Below, piece by piece: positions 22,347 to 33,672 of a stretch of DNA of 34,020 bases. Each line of letters begins with the position of its first letter. Position 1 is the stretch's first letter. The position numbers and the translations under genes are program-made. Origin of the DNA: Ichthyophthirius multifiliis (taxonomy: Eukaryota; Ciliophora; Oligohymenophorea; Hymenostomatida); NCBI RefSeq assembly GCF_000220395.1, contig NW_004085917.1, forward strand, positions 1 through 34,020, given 5' to 3'. The notes below the pieces were generated by a model. It saw only the letters and a list, made by a program, of their open reading frames with translations. It had not been told where the DNA came from and did no database searches.

Positions 22347-23664
22347 ATGAAGTTAATAATATATAATTAAAAAATATTTAATTTTGTTAATGATACTCCT
22401 ATCTTTATATAAAACATGACCAAAATAGGCTAAATAAATTGAAATTAAAATTATTCGTTGAGAAAAACAGATAAAAATAATACATAAACTATAAAACTAT
22501 CGCAGAAAAACAAGAAAAATACGAGTTTTCTAAAATCTTAAATGAAACATAACTTTAATTATTAAAATACTTAAAATATTAAATATTTCTATAAAAAGAT
22601 GTAGTAAATATTAAATTGATATGAATAGAGAAAAACTAAATAATTAAGAATTGATACAATTCTAGATATTACAAATTAAAAGAATAGAGAATAAAAATTT
22701 ATAAGTAATAGTATTTTTCCATATTCTTATTCTTAAAAAATATTAATAAGCTCATATGGAAAAATTTATTAGAAAGGAAAACATTCCATTAATTTGTGCA
22801 ATAATAGAAGATTTTTTAATTGGGTTTTAATTTTATAAACCATTTTTTAAATCATAAGATTTTGTAAATATTTATAATAGAATAATAAAAATTTAGGAAA
22901 TAAATGCTTAATTTAAATTTTTATATTTTTTGATTGGGATAATTACAGAATTTATCATGCTAAATTATTTGATGAATTCGGTTAAAAAATTAATATTTTA
23001 TTTTGTCCTTCTTTATAGACTTATAATGAATTCAATAGAAAAGGTCTTTGAAAACTGGAAACAATAAAGAAGAAAATTGCAAATTAAGCATAACGCATTT
23101 TAAAAATATGTAATTAATAATAATAAGTGTTTAAACAATTTTATAATAGAATTCGTAAGAAATCAATACTAATGTATGTTAAAAACATTAAATAAGAAAG
23201 ATTAATAAATAAATTGCATAAATTAATTATAATTTAAATTAAAATTAGTTAATTTTTTTTTTTTAAAAAAAAAAGTAAATAAATATTTAAATATTAAGGT
23301 AGGATAACTTTTGTTTAAAATAAAAATATAATATATTAGGATTTAAGGATTTTAGTTTTTTCAAGTAGTTAAAACACAAGATTTTGCTTAGTAGTAAAAT
23401 TTTAAATAAATTATATAAGTGTAATATAATCTTTAATTCAAATTAATAATAATAAAAAAAAAAAAATAGTATATAAAAACCAGAATGCTAATAAATATTA
23501 GTTTTTTATTTTATAATTTCTTAATATAAAATTTATTAATAAAATATATAAAAAAAAATTAATTTATTGCTACTCTATTATATATTATAATCTATTTTTT
23601 AAAATGTTTAAATATTTTATGTAATAATTTTATAAAAAATTTAACATTATAATTATTTGAATGA
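22347..23664 (+). CDS. Unrecognised multi-exon gene (model uncertain)
   Basis: Best model: ATG 22347, introns 22352-22428 (77 nt, directly after the second codon), 22601-22628 (28 nt) and 22705-22750 (46 nt), first in-frame TGA at 23662-23664; exons sum to 389 codons. The first part (MKLNKLKLKLFVEKN, then YKTIAEKQEKYEFSKIL) and the part after the third intron (MEKFIRKENIPLICAIIEDF) read as real helical protein; KVFENWKQQRRKLQIKHNAF is another good stretch. I recognise no family. Between 22920 and 23040 a second frame (DWDNYRIYHAKLFDEFG) also looks coding, so an extra intron or shift may be missed. Coding quality fades beyond about 23230, so the true 3' end is probably upstream of the TGA given. 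Confidence 0.4.
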
Positions 23665-23775
23665 ATAATCTCTTCATTAAGTTTGTTTTGCTTATTTATA
23701 TGTTATTAATTTAAGATATTAATTTTATTTTTAAAATAACTTATTTTTGTAAAAAATAAAAAATTACAAATTAAA

Positions 23776-24935
23776 ATGCTCTTTGAAATAGAATTTTTAA
23801 GAAAATTTATTAAAGTTACATTAGAAATCATTTTTATTTTTACTATATTGTTTATCATTACTAAGATTACATTATACATTATATATTAAAATAGTAAATA
23901 TAATTACATTTAGTAAGTATTAATTTATTTTGGAGTGACATTATTAATATTAGTTATATTTGGATTTTTACAATAAAAGTATAATTCTAGTAAGATAATT
24001 TCACTAATATTTAACTGTTCAATATTTTACTTTGTAATTAATTTCTTAGTTATTAGCATTGTTCTTACATTAATATTATTTATTACAACTGAGCTTTAAT
24101 ACGATAGTCGTGCATGTAAAAAATTGGATATAATATTGCCAATATAAAGATAATTTGTAAAAGCAAGCACAATCTTTTGTACTGAAAAATGTAAATGCGA
24201 TATTTAAAATGAATAAATTTTTATAAATGATGAATAATTTAAATAATAAAACTTTTAAATAGAACATAACTAAATTATTAATGTTATTTAGTGCCCTTAA
24301 TATGAATAAATACTTTAAGATTTAAGGTTATATAAATATAAAAATATAAATATTAAAAAACAGTAAAAAAAAAAAATATTAAATTAAATTGTAATAATAC
24401 TTTTAAAACATATTTATATATAAATATTAAAGTCTGATTTATTAATAATATTTACTTTTTTAATTTATAAAGAATAAATTATACAAATGATTAAGCTAAT
24501 TTAATTAATGAATTAGAAACTATTTTTGAATGTAGCGGAATATGTGACCATTATCCAATATATGTTTTTTCAAATATAAACAATGGCCCTCCTGTTAATA
24601 AAGGAGGATGCTTTTCTGTTGCAAATTCTTAAATTTAATATTATGGTCCACCTACATTATTATTATTTTGGGGATTATTTTGCTTTTTTTTATTTTTTTT
24701 AGTAAACTCCTTATGTTTTACATTTCATCCTAAAAAAATAGAGAATATATATATATATTAACCATTAAAAGATAATGATATTAATAATAGTTAAGATATT
24801 TTAAATTAAGTTTCAAAAAAATACTAAGAAAAAAAACTTTCAAGAAAAAATAGTACACTAAGCCAACTATCAGATAAATTCGATTACTTATAAAATTAAA
24901 TAAAATTACAAAAATAAAATTAATAATCTTAATGA
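23776..24935 (+). CDS. Tetraspanin-like four-helix membrane protein, 337 aa
   Basis: ATG at 23776; intron 24327-24472 (146 nt, unusually long for this window); TGA 24933-24935; 338 codons in total. Topology is that of a tetraspanin: TM1 ~14-37, TM2 ~48-65 after a short loop, TM3 ~75-107, a large ~135-residue loop with paired cysteines (CTEKCKCD, FECSGICDHYP, GGCFSVAN), TM4 ~245-268 (LLLFWGLFCFFLFFLVNSL), and a ~70-residue Ser/Lys/Gln-rich cytoplasmic tail. Tetraspanins organise membrane microdomains and partners at the plasma membrane. The hallmark CCG of animal tetraspanins is not present, so I call it tetraspanin-like; other 4-TM families remain possible. It converges on the coiled-coil gene at 25116 with 180 bp between stops. 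Confidence 0.75.
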
Positions 24936-25115
24936 AAACTACTATTTAATTTTATTATTTAAATTTATTGACTAAAAATAATAAAAATGTATGTCTATGA
25001 TTAAATTATATTAATAAATAAATAAAATATTAATTAATTTATAATGTTATTTTAATTTTAACAATATTTAAAAACTTTTATTAAGATAAAAATTAATTTT
25101 AATTTTTTTTTTTTC

Positions 25116-25794
25116 TCATTTTTAATCTTCTTATTTTTCAACATCATAATTTTCTTTTGGATTATTTTAATATTCTTATTCTTAGTTTAAATTTAAATTT
25201 TTAGTTTACTATAATTAAATAGTTTCTTTATCATTTAATAATTATTATTAATATCTCTTTAATTTTAATTCCTTATATTATTTTTTAATTTTTTTATATT
25301 CCTACTGCTCTTAGTAAATAAACTAATCTAATTCTTACTTTTTAACTAAAGTTTAATCCTATAGCAATTAACCTTTATCAACTATAAATTATACTATGTT
25401 TTTTTCAGTTTAAATAATTTTTTATTAGATTTATTATAATTTATTATTAGTTTAATTAATTAATTAAGTTTTTTTTTTTTTTTTTTCTATTAGTATTTGA
25501 TTAATTATGCTAATTTAAAAGATTTTGTTAATATTATTTGATTTAAATATACAATTTTTAATTTAATTTTTATTGTTATTGATTTATTTTAATCATATGC
25601 TAAGCGTATTATTTTTTTTACATTACTAAAGTATTTTTTAATTTTTACTTTTTTTATTTATAATTTTAATGTAAACTATCATATTTTTATTTAATTTAAA
25701 TTTCTAATTATTTGTATTTATAATATGTGAAGCAGCTAATAGATAAGGGTAAAGCTACTCCTGAAAAATAGAATATTTTTTTAAAATTTAGCAT
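25116..25794 (-). CDS. Signal-anchored coiled-coil protein, 211 aa, 1 intron
   Basis: ATG at 25794; intron 25510-25552 (43 nt); TGA 25116-25118; 211 aa. The first ~25 residues, with FYFSGVALPLSISCF, form a hydrophobic signal or signal-anchor after a short basic start (MLNFKKI). Everything after it is Lys/Gln/Glu-rich coiled coil (YKQLEIQIKQKYDSLHQ, KKQELDQFIYQEQQEYKKIK), ending in a polar acidic tail. The second exon contains an uninterrupted A18 tract on the coding strand (T18 at 25469-25486) encoding Glu followed by five Lys. Likely single-pass membrane protein with a long helical domain, facing cytosol or lumen depending on orientation. No family recognised. Length and frame both agree with the splice model. 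Confidence 0.7.
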
Positions 25795-27432
25795 AAGTTT
25801 TATTAAGACTAAAAATTAATTAAAAAAAAGGGATATTTTCTTTTTTTATATATATTTAATATTAAATTAACTTAATATTATGATTAATATAAAAAATATA
25901 TTTTGTATCTTTGAAATATTTTATAACTTAATATATTATTTTAAATATTTATAAGTGATTTTTTTTTTTTTTTATATTTATAATCCATTGAAACTGACAA
26001 ATAATTATTATTTTGAATATAATAAATTTCATTAATTAATTTAAATATACATAAATAATTTTTTTTTGCAACTTTATATAATAATATCGCCTTATTTAAA
26101 TTCTCTATATTTTATATTAAATTGATAAATATGAAACTTCTCGTAAGCTCTCTTTTGATTAATTGTTCAAATTTGAAAAATCTTAGTCTTGTCCTTTATG
26201 AGTTAATTTTTTAGAGAAATTCAAGGCGTATGTTAAAATAGATTTAATTTTAAAAAATATGATTTTTATCTATTTTTTTATTATATTTTATTAAATTTAT
26301 TTATAATTTAAAAAATTTTTTTATTTACAATTTAATATTATAAATAAATGTTTTGTTATTAAAATAAATTATATTAATTAATTTTTTATTTTTTTAAAAA
26401 TAATAATGTTATTTCTTATTTAACTCAAACTTATATAAAGCACTTTATCTACTAAAAAAGAATTTTCGTTTATTTATTTAAATAAAATTGATAAATTTTT
26501 GTAAATTCCTATTACTAAACAGAAGATATGTATTTTTTTTAAATTTAAATTACTTTATATTTATAAAAAAAGTTTAAAAAAATTAAAATAACTAAGTAAA
26601 TAAACTAAAGTATAAATTATTTTATATATAAATCTATATTATCCTACTTTTCTTCTTTTATTATTTCATATGATATGAACTTTTTATTTGATAAAACAAT
26701 AAATTTAAAAAAAATCCAGAAAAATTTTGGTTTGTTATTTTTGAGTCAAAAAAAAATACAAATTGAATAATAAATACTAAATAAAGTACATTAAAATGTA
26801 AAATTAATTATATGTTATTTAAATTCAAATTAACACAAAATTTTATCCTAAATACTTTTCCAAAATATCGCTTGTGACACAATGCAAATTTTAAAATTTA
26901 TTTTTTAATGATAAAATGGAAAAAAAAAAAACTAATAAAACGCTTACAGGAAAGTATTTCGTATTCGCCGTAGTATACATAAAAATTAGATATTTTTTTT
27001 TATATATAGTTAACGTTTCTATATTTTTTTAAAAAAAAAGAAATTAATATAACTTAAATAATACAAAAAATAAAGAATTAAAATTTACGCATTCGAATAA
27101 TACAAATCCGTTTCATAAAATACAAATCTATTTCATAAAATACTAAATCAATTTCATAAAATACTAAATAAATTATTTTAATTAAAATATATTAAAAATA
27201 CCTAAGAGTTTCGTATGCTTTCTTTAATAAATATAAGGCAAACACAATAATTTGTATGTTTTTATGTTTTTTAATTTATCATAATATTTATTTATATATT
27301 AATTAATAATTCATAGTTTATTATATAATTTTTATTAAATATTATAATTATTTATTTTTATTTAATAAAAAATACATAAGTATTTAAAAAACATTAAATT
27401 TTAAACTTTATTTAATTTTTAAAATTTAATTT
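25795..27432. other. Gene-poor 1.6-kb region
   Basis: Between the coiled-coil gene and the 3' end of the transporter gene. The segment 26090-26235 is clearly richer in G+C. It can be read as a 43-codon plus-strand frame with a signal-like start (ATG 26131, MKLLVSSLLINCSNL) or as a minus-strand helical frame (LRFFKFEQLIKRELTRSF), and neither has a clean gene structure. Around 26860-26980 another G+C-richer patch contains an open minus-strand frame starting near 26985. Both may be small RNAs, decayed exons or chance. Confidence 0.4.
27101..27172. repeat. ~20-bp tandem repeat, about 3.5 copies
   Basis: Successive units built on TTTCATAAAATACAAATC / TTTCATAAAATACTAAAT, starting at 27101, 27121, 27141 and 27162 with small substitutions and a 1-bp length change. 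No coding role visible. Located about 260 bp downstream of the transporter stop. Confidence 0.85.
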
Positions 27433-28377
27433 TCATGTTTTAGTTATAATTTTATAATTACTCATTAAAATTAAGCAAGATCCAACAAGACTCATATAAC
27501 TTAAGTCCTTATGAAAAACTAAAATATCTACTAAAAAGCTTATTACCACTTAAGTATAATTTAATGGAATAACTTAGGATGCTTTTCCTATTTGTAAAGC
27601 TCTATTACTGATTAATTATCCAATTAAATTAACAAAAGAGAGTATTAAAATACCTAAAAAATTTTAGATATAATAAACATTTTCGTTAAAATTCCCTTAA
27701 ATAATTAAAACTATGCCATTTAATGCGAACCCAGAAATATATACATATTGTACAACAATTGTAACAGGTATAGAAGCACCAATAGATTTAACTATAATAT
27801 TACCAAAGCTTTCAAAAAGACTAAAGCTGCAGCATAATAGTAATCCTAAAATAGCATTTTATTAATCTGAACTTACTTATTATGTTGTAATAAAACCTAA
27901 TTAAACCATTAAGAAATGTGGCTTTATGATTAATAATATTCCAAAAAAGCTTACTAATATAGTTAGTAGTATTGTAGAATCTATTTTTTCTTCTTTTATC
28001 ATTATTGCTGCTAAAATGCTTGTCCATATCGGAGAAGTTAAAAAAATAGCGATTGCATCACTTAAATTCATTAATCCTATTGCTTAAAAATAGAAAAAAT
28101 GAGCTAATCCTCCACATATACATCTTATTATGAGCAAGAAATGTATTTTAGGACTTTCTGGATATGCTTCAGTTTCAAATGTACGCATTATTATATGATT
28201 AATTGCAAGACATAATATAGATCTATAATATAGAAATTAAGTGGGAGAAATTTAAGGATACATTTTTATAATAATACCTATTGACACATACATAATGACG
28301 CCAATTAAAGCATAGATTATTGGTGCTCTTTTTTATTATTCGAAGGCTTTTACTTTGCTAACTATCATTTTAATCAT
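27433..28377 (-). CDS. EamA/DMT-superfamily membrane transporter, 314 aa
   Basis: Single exon, ATG 28377 to TGA 27433-27435, 314 aa, the normal size for a ten-helix drug/metabolite transporter. Hydrophobic helices run through the chain in two halves. The first half contains IIYALIGVIMYVSIGIII, then GLAHFFYFQAIGLMNLSDA followed by AIFLTSPIWTSILAAIM, which is the characteristic EamA pattern of a helix-4/5 Ala-rich segment and a conserved Pro; an acidic KEEK and a sixth helix (LLTILVSFFGILLIIKP) follow. The second half repeats this (CSFSLFESFGNIIVKSI, VIPLNYTQVVISFLVDILVF). Closest in style to SLC35G-type carriers that move metabolites across organelle or plasma membranes. Substrate cannot be told. 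Divergent from CDC16. Confidence 0.85.
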
Positions 28378-28688
28378 TTTTATATCCTTTTTTATTTTAT
28401 ATTAATTTTTTTCTTATATAAATACAATAAATGTTAAAATTTAAAGAAAATAAATATAAATACAATAGAAATAAATTGGTACATTTTATAGTAAGAAAAT
28501 TAAAATTAATTTTGATTTTTTAAATTATATAATTAATTATAAGTATTTTTATTTTTAAAAAGTATTTTATATAATAAAATTATAAATGAAATATTGATTA
28601 TAATGTATTACTATAATTTATTTAAAAAAATATTAAATAAAATATTTGTAAAAAATATATATATTTAAAAAAAATTATAAAATTACAA
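28378..28688. promoter_or_regulatory. Divergent promoter region, transporter / CDC16
   Basis: The 311-bp spacer between two start codons in opposite directions. A+T-rich throughout with no recognisable motif; it must carry both promoters. Confidence 0.4.
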
Positions 28689-30613
28689 ATGTCAAAAAAT
28701 TAAAATATTTTACCTGGTTATTTAACACCAAATATTCACTAATCCCAGTATAATCAGCCCTCAAATAATAGTAATTTTCGTAATAAATCTTAACACAAAC
28801 ATATTTAATATCAAAAATCTTATCTTCATGAAATATATGGTCCTTATTATACATTATAGGAAGAAGATGGATTATAGTATGATTAATAATTTGCAAAATT
28901 TACAGAAACACTAGAAAATGAAAATTTTTGTAGATTATATGAACTCGTAATGGAAAATAAGGCTTTACATTCGTGGGCCGATGCAATTTTTTATGCAGAT
29001 AAATTGGCTACTTTAACTGACGGATTTGCTCCTTATGTATATATATTAGGAGAGTGTTTTTTTTTAAATACTGATTTTAAGAAAGTTCATTTATTATTTT
29101 AAAAATATAAAGTACTAAATCATAATGCACATTTTTAAATACTTGCAGCTAGGGCTCTTTTTAAAAATAAATAATATGAATAATGCATAAATGCTTTAGA
29201 AGTAAATTTCGAAGAAAATATTAATCCAAAGCTTGAAGCCTAAAAAAATTTTTTAAAAGGTTAATGTTATGAATCACTCGAAAACAAATAGAATGCAGTT
29301 TATTAATATATAGAATGTTTAAAAAAAGATCCGACTTGTCATGAAGCTTTTAAGAGAATGATAGATTTCTATTTATTAGGTAATGTCGGTAAAGAATAGT
29401 TACTGACTTCTTTAAATTTTAACTAATAAGATATATGGATTAAAGAATATTATTTATAAAGAATTAGTGAAGATACTGCATGTAAACTAGATGTTTCAGC
29501 AAACGCAAATAAAAATGTAATGGAAGATGAAATATAGAATAACAATAGTTTAAGTTAAATTAAAGCTTCTAATTTATATGGAATATTACAATAAAAAAAT
29601 AATATAGATTTATTGTGTATTAAAGCAAAAAATTGTCTTTCTAAATATAATATTATGCGATCTTATGATATTTGTGTAAAAGCAATAAAATCTGATCCTT
29701 TATATTTTGATATAATTCCTGTATATTGTGCTTGTTTATTACATTTAAATTATTTAGGAGAACTATATTATTGTGCGCATAATTTGGTTGAAAATTACTC
29801 AACTCATCCTTTAAGTTGGTTTGCTATAGGATCTTACTACTATCTTATTGCCAAATATGAAATTGCTAGAAAATACTTCTAAAAGGTAAATACAATTAAT
29901 TAATTGATTTTTATTATTTTTATAAAAGGCTATTTTCTTAGATAGAAATTTTGTCTATGCTTGGATTGGAATGGCTCATTCCTTCGCCATTTAAGATGAA
30001 TCTGACTAAGCTATGAGTTTTTATAGAACAGTAAGTAGATTGTTCCCTGGATGTTATATGGCTCATCTGTATATGGGAATGGAATATTTAAGAACAAACA
30101 ATTTAAAAACGGCTTTGCTTTCATTTTAATATGCAAAAGAAATTAATTAAAATGATCCACTTATATATAATGAAATAGGTTTTTTTAAAAAAATTATTAG
30201 TTTATTTTATATTCAATTAAATTAAAGGTGTAATATACTTTAAATAAAAAAATTATGAAGAAGCCAAAAAAACATATTTGATTGCCCTTAATTTATGTTC
30301 AGAAGCAGCTAACTCAATAGTACATACTATTTTAAATAACTTAGCCCATACTTATAGAAAAATGAAGGAATATAAATTAGCTATTTAAAGCTATGAAAAA
30401 TGTATTTAATTAGAGCCTAAGAATTATTAAACCTATCTTTCTCTTGCCTATACCTATCATATTTCTAATCAGTTAAATAAAGCAGTAGCATATTACCATA
30501 AGTCATTATATCATAAACATGAAAATTAATTTGCATATGATATGTTAGATAAATGTTTAAGAGATGCATCTGAAAATTAATGGGAAAATGTTTATGATAT
30601 AAAATAAGATTGA
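28689..30613 (+). CDS. Anaphase-promoting complex TPR subunit CDC16 (APC6)
   Basis: CDC16/APC6 is a TPR scaffold subunit of the APC/C ubiquitin ligase that drives mitotic exit. ATG at 28689; introns 29886-29928 (43 nt) and 30179-30227 (49 nt); TGA 30611-30613; 610 aa, a normal length. After a ~60-residue polar N-terminus come tandem TPRs. The diagnostic CDC16 block is intact: STHPLSWFAIGSYYYLIAKY, then FVYAWIGMAHSFAIQDESDQ, RLFPGCYMAHLYMGMEYLRT, and INQNDPLIYNEIGVIYFKQK, followed by NNLAHTYRKMKEY and YEKCIQLEPKNYQTYLSLAY. An internal ATG at 28869 lies in another frame; the upstream ATG at 28689 is the only one in the right frame before the first TPR, and the ~60 residues it adds are Asn/Gln/Ser-rich. 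Conserved in all ciliates, required for nuclear division. Confidence 0.93.
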
Positions 30614-30750
30614 TTGCTTTATTTAAAAGCTTTTAATATATTAAATTTATTTATGTATCTAAAAAATATAAATGTTTTTTAATATTAATTTAAAAATAAA
30701 AATAAGAATTTTTTAATAATTAAAGTATTAAAATGTATATATATATTTAT

Positions 30751-31876
30751 TCATTTTCCTTTTTATTTAATTTATAGTTATTTTATATTTTCATAACTTT
30801 AATAATCTTTATTTGCTTTTTAATAAAGTCCCAATTTTTCATAAGCTAAAGCCCTCAGTAAATAAAGTTTATAATAATTTCTATTATTTTCAATAGCCTT
30901 TTCAATTTAAAAAATACAAGGTAAATAATTTTACATTTCATATAAGCATTAAGCCATATAATAATTTATTTTATAAGACTCCTTTTTAAAATGTTTATAG
31001 GAATTTTTTAAAATTAATTATTACGTTAAAATTTTAGTATTCATTTAATAGTCCTAATGCTTTTTCATAGTATTTAGTTTATATATATATTTTTGCTAAA
31101 GATTTATAAACTTAAGGATTAAATACCTGAAAATTAAAACATTCCTTTAAATATTTCTCTGATTAAATAATTTTTTCTATTTATTTTTAATTAATTTATA
31201 TTTTTCCTTTTAATTTACTTTCTTTCCTAAATATTTAACCTAAAAAATAATAAATATCGGAATTTTCGATTTTCAATTCAATTAGCTTTAATAATAATAA
31301 TTTAGCTCTGTAAAAATCTTTGTTATGAATTAATTATTATATATAAATTAATTATTAATTAAGTTCGATACTTTATTTTATATATTCATTTATATTCTCC
31401 TAAACATTTAATTTAGTTTAGCTATCTTCTAATTGATAACATTAATTTTATTAGTTATTTTATTATAATTAACATTTATTTTATATTTGATTCCATTCAT
31501 TCAAATATTTATCCGTTTAATTAATTTTGTATTAATTATTTATCTCTTTATTAATTTAAGATTGACAAACTTAACTAATTTTATTTTAAATAATAGAATT
31601 ATTATAGACAGTTTAGACGATATTACTTTTATTTTTTAATTATTCGAATCTCTTTATATATTCGTACTATTAATCTAATTGTTTTTATTTATAATATTAT
31701 TTTTCTGCTTCTATTTCTACATCTAATACTCTTTAATCTATATAATCATTTGTCAAAAACTATTTTCTTTAAAATATTAAAAAATAAATAAATAAATAAA
31801 TGATAAACTTTTCATTTAGTAAAATAAAATTATCTTAATAACAAAAGTCTTAGTAATCGCGATTTTTCGAGTACAT
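30751..31876 (-). CDS. TPR-repeat protein, 346 aa, 2 introns
   Basis: ATG at 31876; introns 31767-31808 (42 nt) and 30982-31024 (43 nt); TGA 30751-30753; 347 codons including stop. Residues 1-~150 are charged, Asn/Gln-rich and coiled-coil-like (VLDVEIEAEKQYYKQKQLDQ). The second half consists of helical pairs with TPR spacing: KDFYRAKLLLLKLIELKIEN, DIYYFLGQIFRKESKL, VYKSLAKIYIQTKYYEKALG, KINYYMAQCLYEMQNYLPCI, and KLYLLRALAYEKLGLYQKAN. TPRs mediate protein-protein contacts. No partner-specific signature. The 3' end converges on CDC16 (137 bp between stops), but the TPRs are unlike those of CDC16, so no recent duplication is implied. Specific function unknown. Confidence 0.8.
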
Positions 31877-32080
31877 TGTCTTAAAAAAAAATTGAATTTA
31901 ACAAAATAAATTATATTGGTTTTTTCTTTTTTTAATTTTCTTGATTGAAGTTTATATAATAAATTAATTACGGGAAAAAATATGAAAAAGTAATATTTAA
32001 ATTTTTATTAAATATATATAACTTTTTATTAAAAATATATCAATTAATTCTATGTTTTTGTAATATATTTATTAATTTAA

Positions 32081-32733
32081 TCAGCACTTTTTAATTGATT
32101 TAATAATTATATATTATTCATTTGTTTCTTATAATAAATCCTATAATTCTTTATTAATTTACGGATATTCTTTAAAAAAAGTATCGTGTTTTTATATAAT
32201 TTAAGATATTATCTATTCGCTTTCTTAAATATAATTATTTAAATATTCTATATCTATAATAATATCAGCCTCGACATATAATTTGTCAAGAGCTGAATCT
32301 AAAAATTAATGTAAATTAATTGAATATTATGCAAATGCATCTAATTTATTAAAGATTTGTTCATAATTAATATACTATTTAAATAAAAAAGTAAATGTGT
32401 GATTTTAATATTATTTATATAAAATAAATATACTTCAATTAATAAGATTTCTTCAAGTGTATTAATTGCTTTTTCTTTTAAAATTTTTAAAGTAATTTAT
32501 AAATTTTCTTAAATAATTTATTTTAATTAATATAATCTATCTGTAAACTAAATCTTTTTAATTAAAAATGAATTTAAATTAATAAGTTTATTAAATAATA
32601 CTTCTAGATTATTTTTTTATTCTTTTATTTATTTTTTTATATGAGAATTTAAATATTAATATTATAATAAGTATGATCTTAAATTTTCTAATTCTTAAAA
32701 TTTTTAAATATAATTATCTTATTAAATTTTCAT
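32081..32733 (-). CDS. Helical/coiled-coil hypothetical protein, 197 aa, 1 intron
   Basis: ATG at 32733; intron 32375-32433 (59 nt); TGA 32081-32083; 198 codons including stop. An all-helical, Leu/Ile/Lys/Gln/Glu-rich protein with coiled-coil heptads over most of its length (MKIQQDNYIQKFQELENLR; then DALDK-like helices, IIIDIEYLNNYIQESEQI, FKEYPQINKELQDLLQE). No signal peptide, membrane helix or catalytic motif. I recognise no family; proteins of this form are often subunits of kinetochore, spindle or basal-body assemblies, but nothing specific supports that here. Second of four co-oriented minus-strand genes, 204 bp downstream-to-upstream from the TPR gene start. Confidence 0.7.
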
Positions 32734-32925
32734 ATTTTTTTTTATAAAATAAAATTATAATTATTTTTTTTTTTTTTTAAATTTATATAATGTAAAAAAA
32801 GTTAAATAAATATATGTAAAAAATTATTTGTTTTTAAATCATTTTTTTAGACAAAAACCATAATAAAAATGAATTATTTTATTATAAAAAAAATTAAAAA
32901 TAGCTATTTATAAAAATATTTTAAT

Positions 32926-33333
32926 TCATATAAATAATTATTCTACAGTATCTTTCATTTCTAATATTTATGTATTTAATTATGAACCTTCATGTAAAAT
33001 AATTGTAGCTGCTACAATAGGTCTTTTAATTCCACAAGCCCTCCCTAATGCAGATTTAGAGCTTACAAAGCAATAAGGAACATTTTTTTCTTCACATTCA
33101 CCTGGTAAATTCATTACAATTTCTAATGGATCACAATCAGCTGCTAAAATAACAAGTTCGCTTACACCTTTATTTAAACATTTTAAAACTTCATTAACTC
33201 CTTTTTTTAATTATTTATAATGCATGGCTTATTATAATAAATCTAACAATTTTACAGTTAACCTTTATTCTGCTATTGGATAAGGCTTAATTTTTTAATT
33301 TTCAATATTATTTGTATTTGCTTTATCTTCCAT
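32926..33333 (-). CDS. K-turn RNA-binding protein SNU13 (15.5K / NHP2L1)
   Basis: SNU13 binds kink-turns in U4 snRNA (tri-snRNP) and in box C/D snoRNAs, where it nucleates fibrillarin/NOP56/NOP58 assembly in the nucleolus. Single exon, ATG 33333 to TGA 32926-32928, 135 aa against about 126-128 in yeast and human. L7Ae fold motifs are intact: the RNA-contact helix LKKGVNEVLK (residues 42-51) keeps Gly45, Asn47, Glu48 and Lys51, equivalent to the K-turn contacts G38, N40, E41 and K44 of human 15.5K; then SELVILAADCDPLEIV, CEEKNVPYCFVSSKSALGRA, and CGIKRPIVAATIILHEGSQL. Asn47/Glu48 and CEEKNVPY distinguish it from NHP2 and L30. Paired in function with the C/D snoRNA at 2847 and UTP21, though not adjacent to them. 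Confidence 0.95.
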
Positions 33334-33672
33334 TTTTTTTTTAAAAAAAAAAATTAATAAATAAACTAAAATTATAAATATAAAATTATTTATTTATTCA
33401 ATTAATTACATCTAGAATTTTATATTATTAATTTCTTCTAAATAAATTATTTAATTAATACTAAATATATTTATAAAAAAAAACATATTTATTTTTTAAA
33501 AGTTTTATGATTATTATTTTAATATATATAAATACATCTATTTTAATTTTCTAAAATGTAGGATAATAATTCCTAATATATAAAAAGGCATAGAAAAAAA
33601 AGCTAAATATTCTTTGGTTTTATTTTTTCTTATGCAACCCTAATCAACGCAATTATGAAAAATATAAAAAGT
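33334..33672. other. Spacer with coding-like sequence after a TGA
   Basis: Upstream of SNU13 and downstream of the TGA of the edge gene. The first ~115 bp on the minus strand (33560-33672) stays open in the same frame as the edge gene and reads as IFHNCVDQGCIRKNKTKEYL and FFSMPFYILGIIIL, a Cys-containing loop and a membrane helix. Nearer SNU13 the sequence is plain A/T. Confidence 0.4.

Noticed and set aside
25715-25775. Possible C/D snoRNA (ATGTGA ... CTGA)
   Set aside because: The C box lacks the UGAUGA core needed for the kink-turn, and the segment lies inside the first exon of the signal-anchored coiled-coil gene.
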